Shown one piece after another: positions 1 to 8,913 of a stretch of DNA of 64,000 bases (its first letter is position 1; each line of letters opens with the position of its first letter). This stretch comes from Ferranicluibacter rubi (lineage in GTDB: Bacteria; Pseudomonadota; Alphaproteobacteria; Rhizobiales; Rhizobiaceae). Made by a program: the position numbers and the translations under genes. A model generated the notes under the pieces. The model saw only the letters and a program-made list of their open reading frames with translations, ran no database searches and had not been told where the DNA came from. The DNA lies in the NCBI RefSeq assembly GCF_011603255.1, contig NZ_JAANCM010000016.1:1-64000 (forward strand), read 5' to 3'.

Positions 1-22
1 AGAGAATATCGCCGGCGCTCAT
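1..22 (-). CDS. Start of the next ABC permease gene (partial, runs off window)
   Basis: Only the first seven codons are present (Met-Ser-Ala-Gly-Asp-Ile-Leu). The ATG overlaps the TGA of the upstream permease gene as ATGA, the usual translational coupling of dppB-type and dppC-type permease genes, so this is most likely the second membrane subunit of the same importer. That identity is inferred from position only. Confidence 0.5.
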
Positions 23-1047
23 GTCGTCACCTCGCGGGTACGGGGATCGAACACCAGATAAGCGAGATCCGACAGGAAATTGAGGAGCATGAAGATCAAT
101 CCGATGATGAGGGTGCCTGCGAGGATCGCGTTCATGTCGCCGGTCATCAGCGCATTGGTCATGTACTGTCCGATGCCGGGCCAGGAGAACACGATCTCCG
201 TGACGACAGCGCCTTCGAGCAGCCCGCCGTAGGAAATCGCAAGGACGGTGATGAGCTGGACCGCGATGTTCGGCAGGAGATGGCCGGTGACGATCCGCAT
301 GCTGGATGCGCCCTTGGCCCGGGCCGCGATCACATAGTCCTGATTGAGCTGCTCCAGCGTGAAGCTGCGGGTCATGCGCGTGATGTAGGCCATAGCCGAA
401 TAGGCGAGAATGCAGGCGGGCAGGATAATGTGGTGGACGGCGTTCCAGAAGACCTCGGTATCGCCGGCGAGAAGACTGTCGACCAGCAGCAACCCGGTCC
501 TCGGCTCGACGATACCCTCCAGATAGACATCCACCCGCCCCGGACTGCCGACCCATTCGAGGCCGGCGTAGAAGATCACGAGGCCGACGATGCCGAACCA
601 GAAGACGGGGATCGAATGGCCTACGAGCGAGATCACGCGCGTGAGCTTGTCGATCCAGGTATCGCGAAAGAAGGCCGCCGTCATGCCCAGCGGCACGCCG
701 ACAAGCGTCGAGAGGATGACGGCGAGCGTCGCCAGCTCCAGCGTCGCGGGAAAGGCCTGCGCCAGATCCTGCAGGACCGGGTTTCCGGTCAGGATCGCCG
801 TTCCGAGATCGCCGTGCAGGAGCGAGGTCAGATACAGCCAGAACTGCTCATAGACCGGCAGGTCGAGCCCGAGCCGAGCACGCATGGCCTGATAGGCGGC
901 GGGATCGGCCAGCTCTCCGACGATCGCCCCGACGGGGTCGGTCGGCAGGATGCGACCGATCACGAAGGTGACGATGAGCAGAACGAACAGGCTGAGGAGC
1001 AGCTGGCCAATCCGCTTGCCAAGCTCGATGAGGGTGAACTCTTTCAT
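19..1047 (-). CDS. Peptide-type ABC importer permease (DppB/OppB family)
   Basis: Inner-membrane subunit of a family-5 (peptide/nickel/oligosaccharide) ABC importer, 342 aa, the usual length for DppB. The N-terminus carries the typical first membrane helix of the family (RIGQLLLSLFVLLIVTFVIG, residues about 11-30), followed by a large periplasmic loop and about five more helices. The cytoplasmic EAA loop that contacts the ATPase is visible as ARAKGASSMRIV near residues 240-255. It lies 16 nt downstream of the binding-protein gene and overlaps the next permease by ATGA, so it is the middle of an operon transcribed leftwards out of the window. Substrate is not readable from the sequence; the neighbouring dehydratase suggests a sugar acid or glycoside rather than a peptide (inference). 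Confidence 0.93.
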   Translation of the reverse strand: MKEFTLIELGKRIGQLLLSLFVLLIVTFVIGRILPTDPVGAIVGELADPAAYQAMRARLGLDLPVYEQFWLYLTSLLHGDLGTAILTGNPVLQDLAQAFPATLELATLAVILSTLVGVPLGMTAAFFRDTWIDKLTRVISLVGHSIPVFWFGIVGLVIFYAGLEWVGSPGRVDVYLEGIVEPRTGLLLVDSLLAGDTEVFWNAVHHIILPACILAYSAMAYITRMTRSFTLEQLNQDYVIAARAKGASSMRIVTGHLLPNIAVQLITVLAISYGGLLEGAVVTEIVFSWPGIGQYMTNALMTGDMNAILAGTLIIGLIFMLLNFLSDLAYLVFDPRTREVTT

Positions 1048-1063
1048 GAGACGATCGCCTTGG

Positions 1064-2665
1064 TCACGGGGCGTCTGTCTTGGTGACGGCTTCGATGCGA
1101 GTCAGGGACCAAGGGTGGCCGCTATATCCTTTCACGCGCCCGCTGACGACGATCGGCTCGAAGCGCTCGAACATCGGAAGCACCGCCGGCTTCAGCGCGA
1201 TGAATTTTTCCTGGATCTGCCGGACGAGGTCGAGACGCTTCGCATCGTCGCGTTCCCGGTTCGCCTGTTCGCGCAGCGCATTGAGGTCCGGAATGTCCCA
1301 GGCCGAGCGCCAGACGAAGTTGCCGGCATTGTTGGCTTCCTTGGCATTATTCGGGTTCGACGCAAAATTGTCCAGCGACCCGAGCGCCGTCGGCATGAAC
1401 GAACCGGTCTGGGGAAGAAGCAGGTCGAAATCGCGCGCGCGGTGCGCCGCGACGATATCCGCGCCGTTGCCTTGCTGGATCGTCACCGTGATGCCGATTT
1501 CGGCAAGGCTTGCCTGGATCGCTGTCGCCATATCGACACGCGGCGTCTGGGAGATCGTCTTCAGCGTCAGCGACAGGCCGTTGGGATAGCCTGCGTCGGC
1601 AAGAAGCTTCTTGGCTTTTTCGGGCTGGAAGGACCAGTCGGGATTGGCGATGGCGCCGGCCCAGTCCTCGGGAACCGGCACGTTTCTCCAGCGGCCGTAG
1701 GAGCCGAGGATCGTATCCGCGATGCCCTTGTAGTTGATGCCGTAGGCGATGGCTTCGCGAACTTCGGGCTTGGCAAGCGCTTCCCGGCCGGCATTCATCG
1801 CCAGCACGTAGTAACCGCCGGTCTTGACCTGATCGATGACGAAGCCTGTCTTCGTCTCGAAGGTCCGGACGTCGGCGGCCGTCAGCGCGTTGGCAATGTC
1901 GATATCGCCGCGTTCGAGCATCAGGCGGGCCGCCTGGCTCTCGGGCACATGCCGCATGACGATGCGGCGGATCGCCGGCGCGCCGCCGCGATAGTCCTTG
2001 TTGGCTTCCAGCAGGACGATGTCGTTCGGCGTCCAGCGGCGCAGCGTGTAGGGACCTGAACCGGCGGCCGTCGTGCGCAGCCATTCATTGCCGTAATCGC
2101 CGTTCTTCACGTGCTTTTCGACCTCGACGCTATCGACGACGCTCGAAACGCCCATGGCAAGGCGATAGAGAAGCGCTTCGGGAATAACCTTGTCGGTCAG
2201 TTCGATGCGGAATGTCTTGTCATCGATGGCGGACACGAGGCCTTCGATGTTGTCGGCCGTGTAACCAGCGGTCTTGTAGTTGGTGGCGGCCGACTGGTCG
2301 AGCTTCAGGAGACGGACGATCGAGAAGACCACGTCCTTCGCCGTCACGGGATTGCCGGAGGTGAAGGTGGCTTCGCGCAGCTTGAAGGTGATGCCCTTGT
2401 CGTCCACCTCCCAGCTTTCGGCGAGCTGCGGCTTGATCTTGTAGCCATCAGTCTGGTCGGAGAAGACGAGACGGTCATAGGTGTTCGCGAGGATCTCCTG
2501 CGTCTTGACCTCGGTTCCCTGCTGTGGATCGAGCGACAGGACCTGCGCCAGCGACGTGCCGATGATCAACTGATCGTTCGGAGTTTCCGCCAACACGGCC
2601 GTCGCACTGCCGAGAGAGACGGCGAGGGCCGCTCCCACCAGAAACGGTGAGCAAAAAGGTTTCAT
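1064..2665 (-). CDS. ABC importer substrate-binding protein (family 5, DppA/OppA-like)
   Basis: Periplasmic binding protein of the importer, 533 aa. I chose the ATG at 2665 because it is preceded by a good ribosome site (GGGAGGAC) and begins a clean signal peptide, MKPFCSPFLVGAALAVSLGS, cleaved near the Ala-Glu at residues 26-27. Family-5 features follow: the Asp-Pro-Gln segment after the mature N-terminus, the LAESWEV motif near residue 90, and the GPYTLRRW motif. Longer upstream reading is possible in frame but would precede the signal peptide with unlike sequence. First gene of the leftward importer operon; its promoter region holds a sequence that recurs in front of the mannonate dehydratase gene, suggesting control by the divergent GntR regulator. 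Confidence 0.93.
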   Translation of the reverse strand: MKPFCSPFLVGAALAVSLGSATAVLAETPNDQLIIGTSLAQVLSLDPQQGTEVKTQEILANTYDRLVFSDQTDGYKIKPQLAESWEVDDKGITFKLREATFTSGNPVTAKDVVFSIVRLLKLDQSAATNYKTAGYTADNIEGLVSAIDDKTFRIELTDKVIPEALLYRLAMGVSSVVDSVEVEKHVKNGDYGNEWLRTTAAGSGPYTLRRWTPNDIVLLEANKDYRGGAPAIRRIVMRHVPESQAARLMLERGDIDIANALTAADVRTFETKTGFVIDQVKTGGYYVLAMNAGREALAKPEVREAIAYGINYKGIADTILGSYGRWRNVPVPEDWAGAIANPDWSFQPEKAKKLLADAGYPNGLSLTLKTISQTPRVDMATAIQASLAEIGITVTIQQGNGADIVAAHRARDFDLLLPQTGSFMPTALGSLDNFASNPNNAKEANNAGNFVWRSAWDIPDLNALREQANRERDDAKRLDLVRQIQEKFIALKPAVLPMFERFEPIVVSGRVKGYSGHPWSLTRIEAVTKTDAP

Positions 2666-2701
2666 CGAACGTCCTCCCAGAGACATATTCATCAATATTA
2701 G

Positions 2702-2720
2702 GTGATATGTCGTATTATGA
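2702..2720. promoter_or_regulatory. Putative GntR operator, copy 1 (importer promoter)
   Basis: GTGATATGTCGTATTATGA lies 37 nt upstream of the binding-protein start. The reverse complement of a near-identical sequence (15 of 19 positions the same) stands directly before the mannonate dehydratase gene at 3543-3561. The shared core TATGWCRTA is nearly palindromic, as FadR/GntR-type sites usually are. Assignment to the GntR protein encoded between the two copies is inference. Confidence 0.55.
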
Positions 2721-2799
2721 TTATGGTCATTTTTTGAAAGTCGCAATAGCACGTCGTAAAATGTGATACCTGCCTTGTACGCGGCATGGGGACAGAACA

Positions 2800-3504
2800 A
2801 TGAAAACCGTTTCAAATCGAAGGCCGCGTCTTGCGCAGGGCGTCATAGACGAGTTGAAGCGCCAGATCGGAGCAGGGACCCTCTCGTCCGGCGCACAACT
2901 GCCGACGGAACCACAACTGGAACGCCAGTTCTCCGTCAGCCGTACAGTGGTGCGTGAAGCGATTGCCGAACTGCGCGCGGCCGGGCTGGTCACGCCGATC
3001 CAGGGCAAGGGCATGTTTGTCATGGATACCGCGAGCCGGACATCCGTTACGCTGACGCCGATCGAGTTGGAAAGCGTACCACAGACGCTCGAACTCATCG
3101 AGTTTCGCATGGGTGTTGAGGTGGAAGCTGCTGGAATTGCTGCGTATAGACGCTCCGCTTCCCAAGAGGAGGCCATCCGTCTGGCGCATCAGGAGATGGC
3201 GCGCAAGATCGATGCCGGCGACCCGACGGTCGAGATCGACTTCCTGTTCCACCGCGCCATTGCCGCTGCCACCAACAACCGGTATTTCGCCGAAGCGCTC
3301 GACCGATACGGCCAGAGATCCATTCCCCGAGGGCAGTTTCCCACTTTGCCGGATGCCGGAAGCCGGACGTACCTGACAGGCGTCCTTGCCGAGCATGAAC
3401 GCGTTCTCGACGCAATTTCCGATCAGGATCCGGAGATGGCGCGGGTGGCGATGCGGGATCATCTCGTCGCCAGCCAGAAGCGATACCGGCGGCTCGCGCG
3501 GTAG
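2800..3504 (+). CDS. GntR family transcriptional regulator, FadR subfamily (FCD domain)
   Basis: DNA-binding repressor or activator, 234 aa. Residues about 10-75 form the winged helix of the GntR family (LPTEPQLERQFSVSRTVVRE, then AIAELRAAGLV). Residues about 95-225 are an FCD effector domain with the expected metal or ligand residues in DFLFHRAIAAATNN and in the final HERVLDAI and RDHL helices. FCD regulators typically sense sugar acids or carboxylates. It is divergent from the ABC importer and runs toward the mannonate dehydratase; matching operator-like sequences in front of both suggest it controls the whole cluster, as ExuR/UxuR-type regulators do. The ligand could be a hexuronate derivative, which is inference. 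Confidence 0.93.
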   Translation: MKTVSNRRPRLAQGVIDELKRQIGAGTLSSGAQLPTEPQLERQFSVSRTVVREAIAELRAAGLVTPIQGKGMFVMDTASRTSVTLTPIELESVPQTLELIEFRMGVEVEAAGIAAYRRSASQEEAIRLAHQEMARKIDAGDPTVEIDFLFHRAIAAATNNRYFAEALDRYGQRSIPRGQFPTLPDAGSRTYLTGVLAEHERVLDAISDQDPEMARVAMRDHLVASQKRYRRLAR

Positions 3505-3542
3505 GGCGACACCGCCGCGCCTCGCTCGACAACCCGCAAAAT

Positions 3543-3561
3543 TCATATTATGTCATATCAC
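3543..3561. promoter_or_regulatory. Putative GntR operator, copy 2 (dehydratase promoter)
   Basis: TCATATTATGTCATATCAC sits 17 nt before the dehydratase start and just upstream of its AGGAGG ribosome site. Read on the other strand it matches the sequence in the importer promoter at 2702-2720. The position between promoter and start fits repression. Confidence 0.55.
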
Positions 3562-3578
3562 GTTCAGGAGGATACGAC

Positions 3579-4559
3579 ATGTATGTAGGAACCCAACTCG
3601 CTGCGCGCGACGACGACGATTACCGGGTCTGGTCACAGCTCGGCGTCAACCATATCTGCGCCGATCCAGACGGTCCGCTCGACCGCTGGTCGCTCGACGA
3701 TCTCAGGAGATTGCGCGAGAAGGTCGAAAGCTTCGGCCTCGTCCTGGACATGATCCAGCTGCCGCTGCCGTCGAGCCCGATCGAGACGGCGACCTATCCC
3801 GACATCCTTTTGGCGGGCCCGAACCGCGACCGGCAGATCGACGCGATCTGCACGCTGATCGAGAACCTCGCAAAGGCCGGCATTCCCGCGGCTAAGTACA
3901 ATCTCAACCTGATCGGCATTCCGCGCACGCCGGACGAGAAGGGGCGGGGCGGTTCTCTCAACGCGTCCTTCCGCTGGGACAAGACCGATCGTGACGCCGC
4001 ACCCGGTCTAGCCGGTGTCCTTTCCGAAGAGGAGAACTGGGAGCGGATCGACTATTTCCTCGAACGCGTCGTGCCCGTTGCTGAATCCAACCGCGTGCGC
4101 CTCGCATGCCACCCGCACGACCCCTACACCCCGCCCGGCTACAAGGGCGTGACCCGCGTCCTCGGCACGGTGGAAGGGCTGAAGAAATTCGTCACGATGC
4201 GGGAGAGCGCCTATCACGGCCTCAATTTCTGCCAGGGCACGGTCGGCGAGATGCTCGACAATCCGCGCGAGGAGATCGAGGACGTCATCCGCTGGTTCGG
4301 CAGCCGGAAGAAGATCTTCAACCTTCACTTCCGCAACATCCGCGGCCGGAAGCTTTCCTTCATGGAGACATTCCCGGATGAGGGCGACATGGACATGGCC
4401 CGCTCCCTGAAGGTCTACAAGGAAGTTGGCTACTCCTACATGATCATGCCGGATCATGTGCCCGCGATCTCCGGCCGCGACCCGCAGGGCGTCGCCTTCG
4501 CCTATTGCTACGGCTACACCACCGGGCTGCTGCAGGCGCTGGACGCCTTCGACGCTTGA
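3579..4559 (+). CDS. Mannonate dehydratase family protein (UxuA-like TIM barrel)
   Basis: Predicted to dehydrate D-mannonate to 2-keto-3-deoxygluconate in hexuronate breakdown, or a closely related sugar acid. It is 326 aa, shorter than the roughly 390-aa enterobacterial UxuA but typical of the short alphaproteobacterial type. Metal-site motifs of the family are present: the LACHPHDPY segment, the FCQGT segment, NLHFRNIRG and the C-terminal MPDHVP. The start has a strong AGGAGG seven bases upstream. Downstream comes a secreted lactonase-like protein, upstream the GntR regulator, so this looks like a hexuronate or hexuronide utilisation locus. Activity on another aldonate cannot be excluded. 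Confidence 0.88.
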   Translation: MYVGTQLAARDDDDYRVWSQLGVNHICADPDGPLDRWSLDDLRRLREKVESFGLVLDMIQLPLPSSPIETATYPDILLAGPNRDRQIDAICTLIENLAKAGIPAAKYNLNLIGIPRTPDEKGRGGSLNASFRWDKTDRDAAPGLAGVLSEEENWERIDYFLERVVPVAESNRVRLACHPHDPYTPPGYKGVTRVLGTVEGLKKFVTMRESAYHGLNFCQGTVGEMLDNPREEIEDVIRWFGSRKKIFNLHFRNIRGRKLSFMETFPDEGDMDMARSLKVYKEVGYSYMIMPDHVPAISGRDPQGVAFAYCYGYTTGLLQALDAFDA

Positions 4560-4565
4560 GACCTG

Positions 4566-4590
4566 CTGGCTGCCGACGGAAGGCAGCCGG
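4566..4590. terminator. Hairpin after the dehydratase gene
   Basis: GGCTGCC and GGCAGCC pair around a seven-base loop, beginning a few bases after the dehydratase stop. There is no clear T-run, so a weak terminator or mRNA-stabilising hairpin is likely. Confidence 0.4.
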
Positions 4591-4671
4591 TCGCTCTCAC
4601 CCTCACCGTGAAATGCCGGATCGGCCGGCACCCGGTCGCCTGCCTCTTAATCATAACGCGAAGGATTGCCG

Positions 4672-5847
4672 ATGCCGAAAGTAATGTCCGTTTCAGCCCT
4701 TTGCCTGACGATTGCCGCCACCTCGATGGTATCTGCCACCGTATCGCGCGCAGAGACATATGTTTACGTTTCCGCCGCGACAGACGGGAAGATCGATACC
4801 TATCGGCTGGATGAGACATCCGGCAATCTCAAATCTCTGGGTGATGTCGATGCCGGCACCTCGGTCATGCCCATGACCGTCAGTCCCGACCGGACGCGTC
4901 TCTACGCCGTCGTCCGGTCGCAGCCCTACCGGGTGCTGACCTATGCGATCAATCCCTCCACGGGCAGCCTGACGGAGAAGGCATCGGCCGCATTGCCGGA
5001 CAGCATGCCGTATGTCTCGATCGATCCTTCCGGCAGGCTTTTGTTCTTTGCGTCCTACGGCGGCAACAAGATCGCATCCCTTCCGGTGGGCCTGGAAGGT
5101 CTGGTCAAGGACGGTGCGAAGCAGGTCATCCCGACCGGGCACAACGCGCATTCCATCGTCAGTGATAAAAGCGGAAAATACATCTTCGTCACCAATCTCG
5201 GCGCAGATGCGGTGCTTCAATACAGGCTGAACGGCGAGACAGGCCTGCTGGAGCCAAACAGCCCGGCATCCGTGCAGACAAAGCCGGGGCAGGGTCCCCG
5301 ACATATCGTCGTCTCCCCGGACAACCGGTCCATCTATATTCTCACCGAACTCACCGGCGAGGTCATCCACTACGCTCTCGATGCCGCGACGGGGACGCTG
5401 GCCGAACGCGACACCGCCACGATCCTCCCACCCGAATCGACCCTCGAGCCGGGCGTCGCGCCTCCACCCCCGCCGCCGTTCAGTCAGCCGTTGAAGCCCG
5501 CAGCCGCCAGCACCACGACGCCACCCGCGCGGATCTGGGCGGCCGATATCGGCGTGACGCCCGACGGCCGCTTCGTCTATGCGACCGAGCGATCGACCAG
5601 CATCATCACGGCGTTTGCGGTAGACCCCGAAACCGGCGCGCTGACACGTCTTAGCAGCATCGGCACGGAGAAACAGCCGCGGGGCATCCGGATCGACCCC
5701 ACCGGCCGCTTCCTCATCGCATCGGGAGAGAAATCCGACAGGCTTTCCGTCTACGCCATAGACGGCCAGACCGGCAGGCTTACAGAACAAGGGCGTTATC
5801 CCGTGGGCAAGGGCGCGAACTGGATCGAAATCGTCGACGTGCCATGA
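4672..5847 (+). CDS. Secreted lactonase-family beta-propeller protein (YbhE/Pgl-like)
   Basis: Seven-bladed propeller of the 6-phosphogluconolactonase/muconate-cycloisomerase-like family, 391 aa. Repeating blade motifs are visible (VSPDRTRLYAV, IDPSGRLLFFAS, VSPDNRSIYILTE, VTPDGRFVYATER, IDPTGRFLIASGE). An N-terminal signal peptide (VMSVSALCLTIAATSMVSAT, cleaved after SRA) places it in the periplasm, unlike the cytosolic Pgl enzyme. A proline-rich insert of seven prolines interrupts the propeller near residue 265. I start at the ATG at 4672, six bases after AAGGA; a TTG at 4666 is in frame but too close. Being next to the dehydratase, it may open a sugar lactone before import, which is inference. 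Confidence 0.82.
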   Translation: MPKVMSVSALCLTIAATSMVSATVSRAETYVYVSAATDGKIDTYRLDETSGNLKSLGDVDAGTSVMPMTVSPDRTRLYAVVRSQPYRVLTYAINPSTGSLTEKASAALPDSMPYVSIDPSGRLLFFASYGGNKIASLPVGLEGLVKDGAKQVIPTGHNAHSIVSDKSGKYIFVTNLGADAVLQYRLNGETGLLEPNSPASVQTKPGQGPRHIVVSPDNRSIYILTELTGEVIHYALDAATGTLAERDTATILPPESTLEPGVAPPPPPPFSQPLKPAAASTTTPPARIWAADIGVTPDGRFVYATERSTSIITAFAVDPETGALTRLSSIGTEKQPRGIRIDPTGRFLIASGEKSDRLSVYAIDGQTGRLTEQGRYPVGKGANWIEIVDVP

Positions 5848-6038
5848 TCGGGTCGTCGCAGTCGTCGTCGGCAAAGGGGAACGATGTCGGCTTCACCCTT
5901 TCCGCGAACGCCGTCGGTCGAGCGATGTCGATGCAGTTTCTCGGCGATCACGTCAACGCTCAGTCCAGCCGTACGCAGCGCGCAATCTTGCGGCGTTCAT
6001 CCAGATCGATATGGTAATAGGTGCGTGGAGAAGCTAAC

Positions 6039-7127
6039 CCAAGTGCATCATGCCTGATTTGGAGGATATTGGATCAGCTGCCTTCCTGCAAATGCGCTGT
6101 AAACACCTCGGTTGGCGTCCTGTATCCAAGACATTTGCGCGGCTGATTGTTGATATGGTGCGTGAGGTGTAGAAGGTCGCGCTGTGAAACAACTGCCAGA
6201 TCTGTGGTGCCAGGCAGGTAGCGCGGAATGCGCTTGTTGGTGTTTTCGACGGTGCCTTTTTGCCAAGGTGCACTTGGGTCGCAAAACCAACTACACGCTC
6301 CGATCCCATCTTCCAAAGCCCTGAACCCGGCAAACTCGGTACCGCGATCAAATGTGAAGCTTTGACGTGCGAATGCCGGTAAAGGCGAAAACGCTCTGAT
6401 GATCTTGTCCATGATCGGGCGCGAGTGTCGGCTCGGATTCTTGATGAGAACGGCATAGCGGCTCTTTCGCTCCACGAGAGTGGTGACATTGGCATGGCCG
6501 AATGGGCGTTGGAAGATGAGCAGGTCGCCCTCCCAATGCCCAAACCGTGATCTATCTCCAACAAAATCAGGCCGTTGGGATATGCGGTGCGTGGCTGGAA
6601 ACGCACCGTCGCGTGGCTTTCTTGATCGCATAGGACGACGTTTGCGGCGTGCCTCCGGTAGATATTGATAGAGACCAAGCCCATAATCTTCCTTGCTGTA
6701 GATGAAGCGATAGATTGTCTCCTTACAAACGCGAACGAGACTGAGGCCGTCTGACAGCAGGCGTCCGGCAATCTGTTCTGGTGACCAGCGAGCCTCCAAC
6801 TGGTTGACAATCTCTGCGCGCAAAGTCGGGTGGCGCTGCAGCTTTCTCAACCGCCGGCGCCGCTCTTTGGCAATACCCTCGGCAACCGTGCTGTAATAGC
6901 CGTCGTAGTCCGGGAGTTCGCGATCGTGAAACGTGTTGCGCTTGATCTCGCGGTATATAGTTGAGCGATGGCGACCAAGCTGACGTGCCATCTCGTTGAT
7001 GGGAACGTTTGCCGCCACTAGGTGATGCAGGCGCCGGCGATCGGCGAGGGTGATCTGCGTATAGGATCGCGACATGCCTAAATCTCCAAAATGAAACCCC
7101 TTGAAATCATTGGCATGTCGCAGTTGG
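6039..7127. mobile_element. IS30-family insertion sequence
   Basis: Imperfect terminal inverted repeats flank the transposase: CCAAGTGCATCATGCC at 6039-6054 and, inverted, CCAACTGCGACATGCC at 7112-7127 (13 of 16 match). The true ends may lie a few bases further out, and I could not identify a target duplication. Size of about 1.1 kb fits the family. Confidence 0.7.
6074..7075 (-). CDS. IS30 family transposase
   Basis: DDE transposase, 333 aa, apparently intact. The N-terminus has the IS30 helix-turn-helix (ADRRRLHHLVAANVPINEMA, then RQLGRHRSTIYREIKRN). The integrase core follows, with the first acidic motif in GHWEGDLLIF, the second in TFDRGTEFAG and the third in the NTNKRIPRYLP segment. The N-terminal SYTQITLADR and the C-terminal HHINNQPRKCLGYRTPTEVF are hallmarks of IS30. 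Encoded leftwards inside its own inverted repeats and in no operon with its neighbours. Confidence 0.95.
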   Translation of the reverse strand: MSRSYTQITLADRRRLHHLVAANVPINEMARQLGRHRSTIYREIKRNTFHDRELPDYDGYYSTVAEGIAKERRRRLRKLQRHPTLRAEIVNQLEARWSPEQIAGRLLSDGLSLVRVCKETIYRFIYSKEDYGLGLYQYLPEARRKRRPMRSRKPRDGAFPATHRISQRPDFVGDRSRFGHWEGDLLIFQRPFGHANVTTLVERKSRYAVLIKNPSRHSRPIMDKIIRAFSPLPAFARQSFTFDRGTEFAGFRALEDGIGACSWFCDPSAPWQKGTVENTNKRIPRYLPGTTDLAVVSQRDLLHLTHHINNQPRKCLGYRTPTEVFTAHLQEGS

Positions 7128-7824
7128 AAATAGAATGTACCCGGCTACATATATCGATTAGATAATATATCTTATGGAACTCTTGAGCATTGCGCCGTCA
7201 CTTTCTTTCGCACGTCTTTCGAACCGTATAGCCCATATCGCTTTCGTGGCCGGACTTGTCAGCGATGAGATCCAGACCTATCCTATCCGGGTCGGCCTCA
7301 GTTCCGACTATGAACCAGCTGCCAAGTTTAACCCCTTGGAGGTGCGGAAGGTTGAGCCTAGACGCTACGACGTAACATGCTGATGTATTTCTGTTTTTTG
7401 CTGTCCAGGTGAGTTGGCCTTCCGCGCCTGTAGCGGGGTCAAATGCCGCGCTGAAACACACTCAAGGCCAAACGTCTCCAAAAATGGCGGCAAAAACTCT
7501 GAAAGCTCAGCATCTCAATCCGCCATATCACTGTGAAAACGAAGAGAGCGCTTACCATCTCAAATCAGCCCTGCTCAATCCATGTATGGATGGCTCCTGC
7601 GAGTCAAGGATACGATTGGCTCCGGTGAACAGGTCGGTTGCGGCCAGGTATACCGCGTCTGATATGCAGCGAGACCGCTGCGCGCCCTGATGAATATCCG
7701 CCTGGAGAGCAGGTCCTACTCAATCGAGCGCTCTCGAAGAGCTTCGGATTGATCGGGGTGTCCTGGTTCTTCGTCTCTGCTTATTGGCCATCACCTCGCG
7801 TTGCCCTGACCATTCCGAGAGCTG
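7128..7824. other. About 700 bases without a recognisable gene
   Basis: Between the IS30 and IS110 elements no open frame has convincing protein character, and no RNA gene was seen. An 87-codon frame on the minus strand (7198-7461) has no motif or ribosome site that I could support. The stretch is probably debris between mobile elements. Confidence 0.5.
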
Positions 7825-8835
7825 TCAGGCGGCCTGCGGCTCGTATCGAGAACCGTCCCTGAGGACGGCGAAGATCATTCTTGCCATGCGATGCGCCAGG
7901 GCAATCGCGACAATCTTCGTCTTCTTCCGCACGAGCATGCCCGACAGCCGGTCCGATCCTGACTCTCGCTCGAGCCGACGTCTGAGCATGATCTGCGCCA
8001 TGGCGCCGAGATACCGCAGGCGCCGGATGTATCGATTACCCATCTTCGAGATCCCGCCCACCCTCTGCTTGCCTCCGGTAGAGTGAGGCTTGGGCGTAAG
8101 GCCGAGCCAGGCGGCATAATCCCTCGCGCAGTCGAAGTTGTCGACATTCGGTGTCGTTGCCGCGATAATCGTCGCCGACAGCACCCCCACACCGGGGATC
8201 GTCGCCAGACGCTGACTTGTCTCGCTTTGCGAATAGGTCTCTTCGATCTCGCCCGTCAGCCGCTCGATCCGCATGTCCGCTTCGGAAAGTTGCTCAAAGA
8301 GTAAGATCAAGAGCATCCGAGCCGCTTGCGGCAACTGATCCACTTGTTCCTTCAACCGCTCGATATTCTGCGCGCCCTTAGCCGTTATGATGCCAAACTC
8401 AGTCATGTGGGCCCGGATCGCATTACCGATCTGCGTGCGTTGACGGACCAGAAAGTCCCGCGTGCGATGAAGAACCATGACCAACGAGCAGGACTCGCTC
8501 TTGATGGCGACAAACCGCATCGAGGGCCGCGTCACAGCCTCGCAGATGGCGGCCGCGTCCGCGGCGTCGGTCTTTCCGCGCTTCACGTATGGCTTCACAT
8601 AAGACGGCGGCATCAGCCGGACGTCATGTCCCATTTGCTGAAGCCTGAGTCCCCAGTCATAAGCACCAGCGCAAGCCTCCATGCCAATCAGGCACCGTGG
8701 GCGGTTCTGGAAAATCGCAAGCAACTGGCTGCGCCGAAGCTGGCGCCGTACAAGAACCAGACCGTTCTCGTCGACACCATGGATCTGGAAGACGCTCTTT
8801 GCGAGGTCAATACCAACTGTGGCAAGTTCTGACAT
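7825..8835 (-). CDS. IS110 family transposase (IS1111 type)
   Basis: DEDD-type serine-dependent transposase, 336 aa. N-terminal RuvC-like domain starts with TVGIDLAKSVFQIHGVD, including the first catalytic Asp; GMEACAGAYDWG carries the conserved Glu, and the KRGKTDAADAAAI motif follows. The C-terminal transposase-20 domain has the IPGVGVLSA helix-hairpin-helix and the catalytic-Ser region STGGKQRVGGISKMGN. Start at 8835 has AAGGAG before it. Elements of this family lack classical terminal repeats, so I did not set ends; its upstream flank meets an IS630 fragment at about 8912. Confidence 0.94.
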   Translation of the reverse strand: MSELATVGIDLAKSVFQIHGVDENGLVLVRRQLRRSQLLAIFQNRPRCLIGMEACAGAYDWGLRLQQMGHDVRLMPPSYVKPYVKRGKTDAADAAAICEAVTRPSMRFVAIKSESCSLVMVLHRTRDFLVRQRTQIGNAIRAHMTEFGIITAKGAQNIERLKEQVDQLPQAARMLLILLFEQLSEADMRIERLTGEIEETYSQSETSQRLATIPGVGVLSATIIAATTPNVDNFDCARDYAAWLGLTPKPHSTGGKQRVGGISKMGNRYIRRLRYLGAMAQIMLRRRLERESGSDRLSGMLVRKKTKIVAIALAHRMARMIFAVLRDGSRYEPQAA

Positions 8836-8913
8836 GGATCGCTCCTTTGCTCCGGACAATGACACCCGAACTATGCCGGAATACGCCGGCTGAAGCAGGA
8901 GCCATCCACAACA

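Noticed and set aside
4693-5874. A 393-codon minus-strand frame opposite the lactonase gene
   Set aside because: Shadow of the propeller gene; Gly/Arg/Asp-rich without motif, and no ribosome site.
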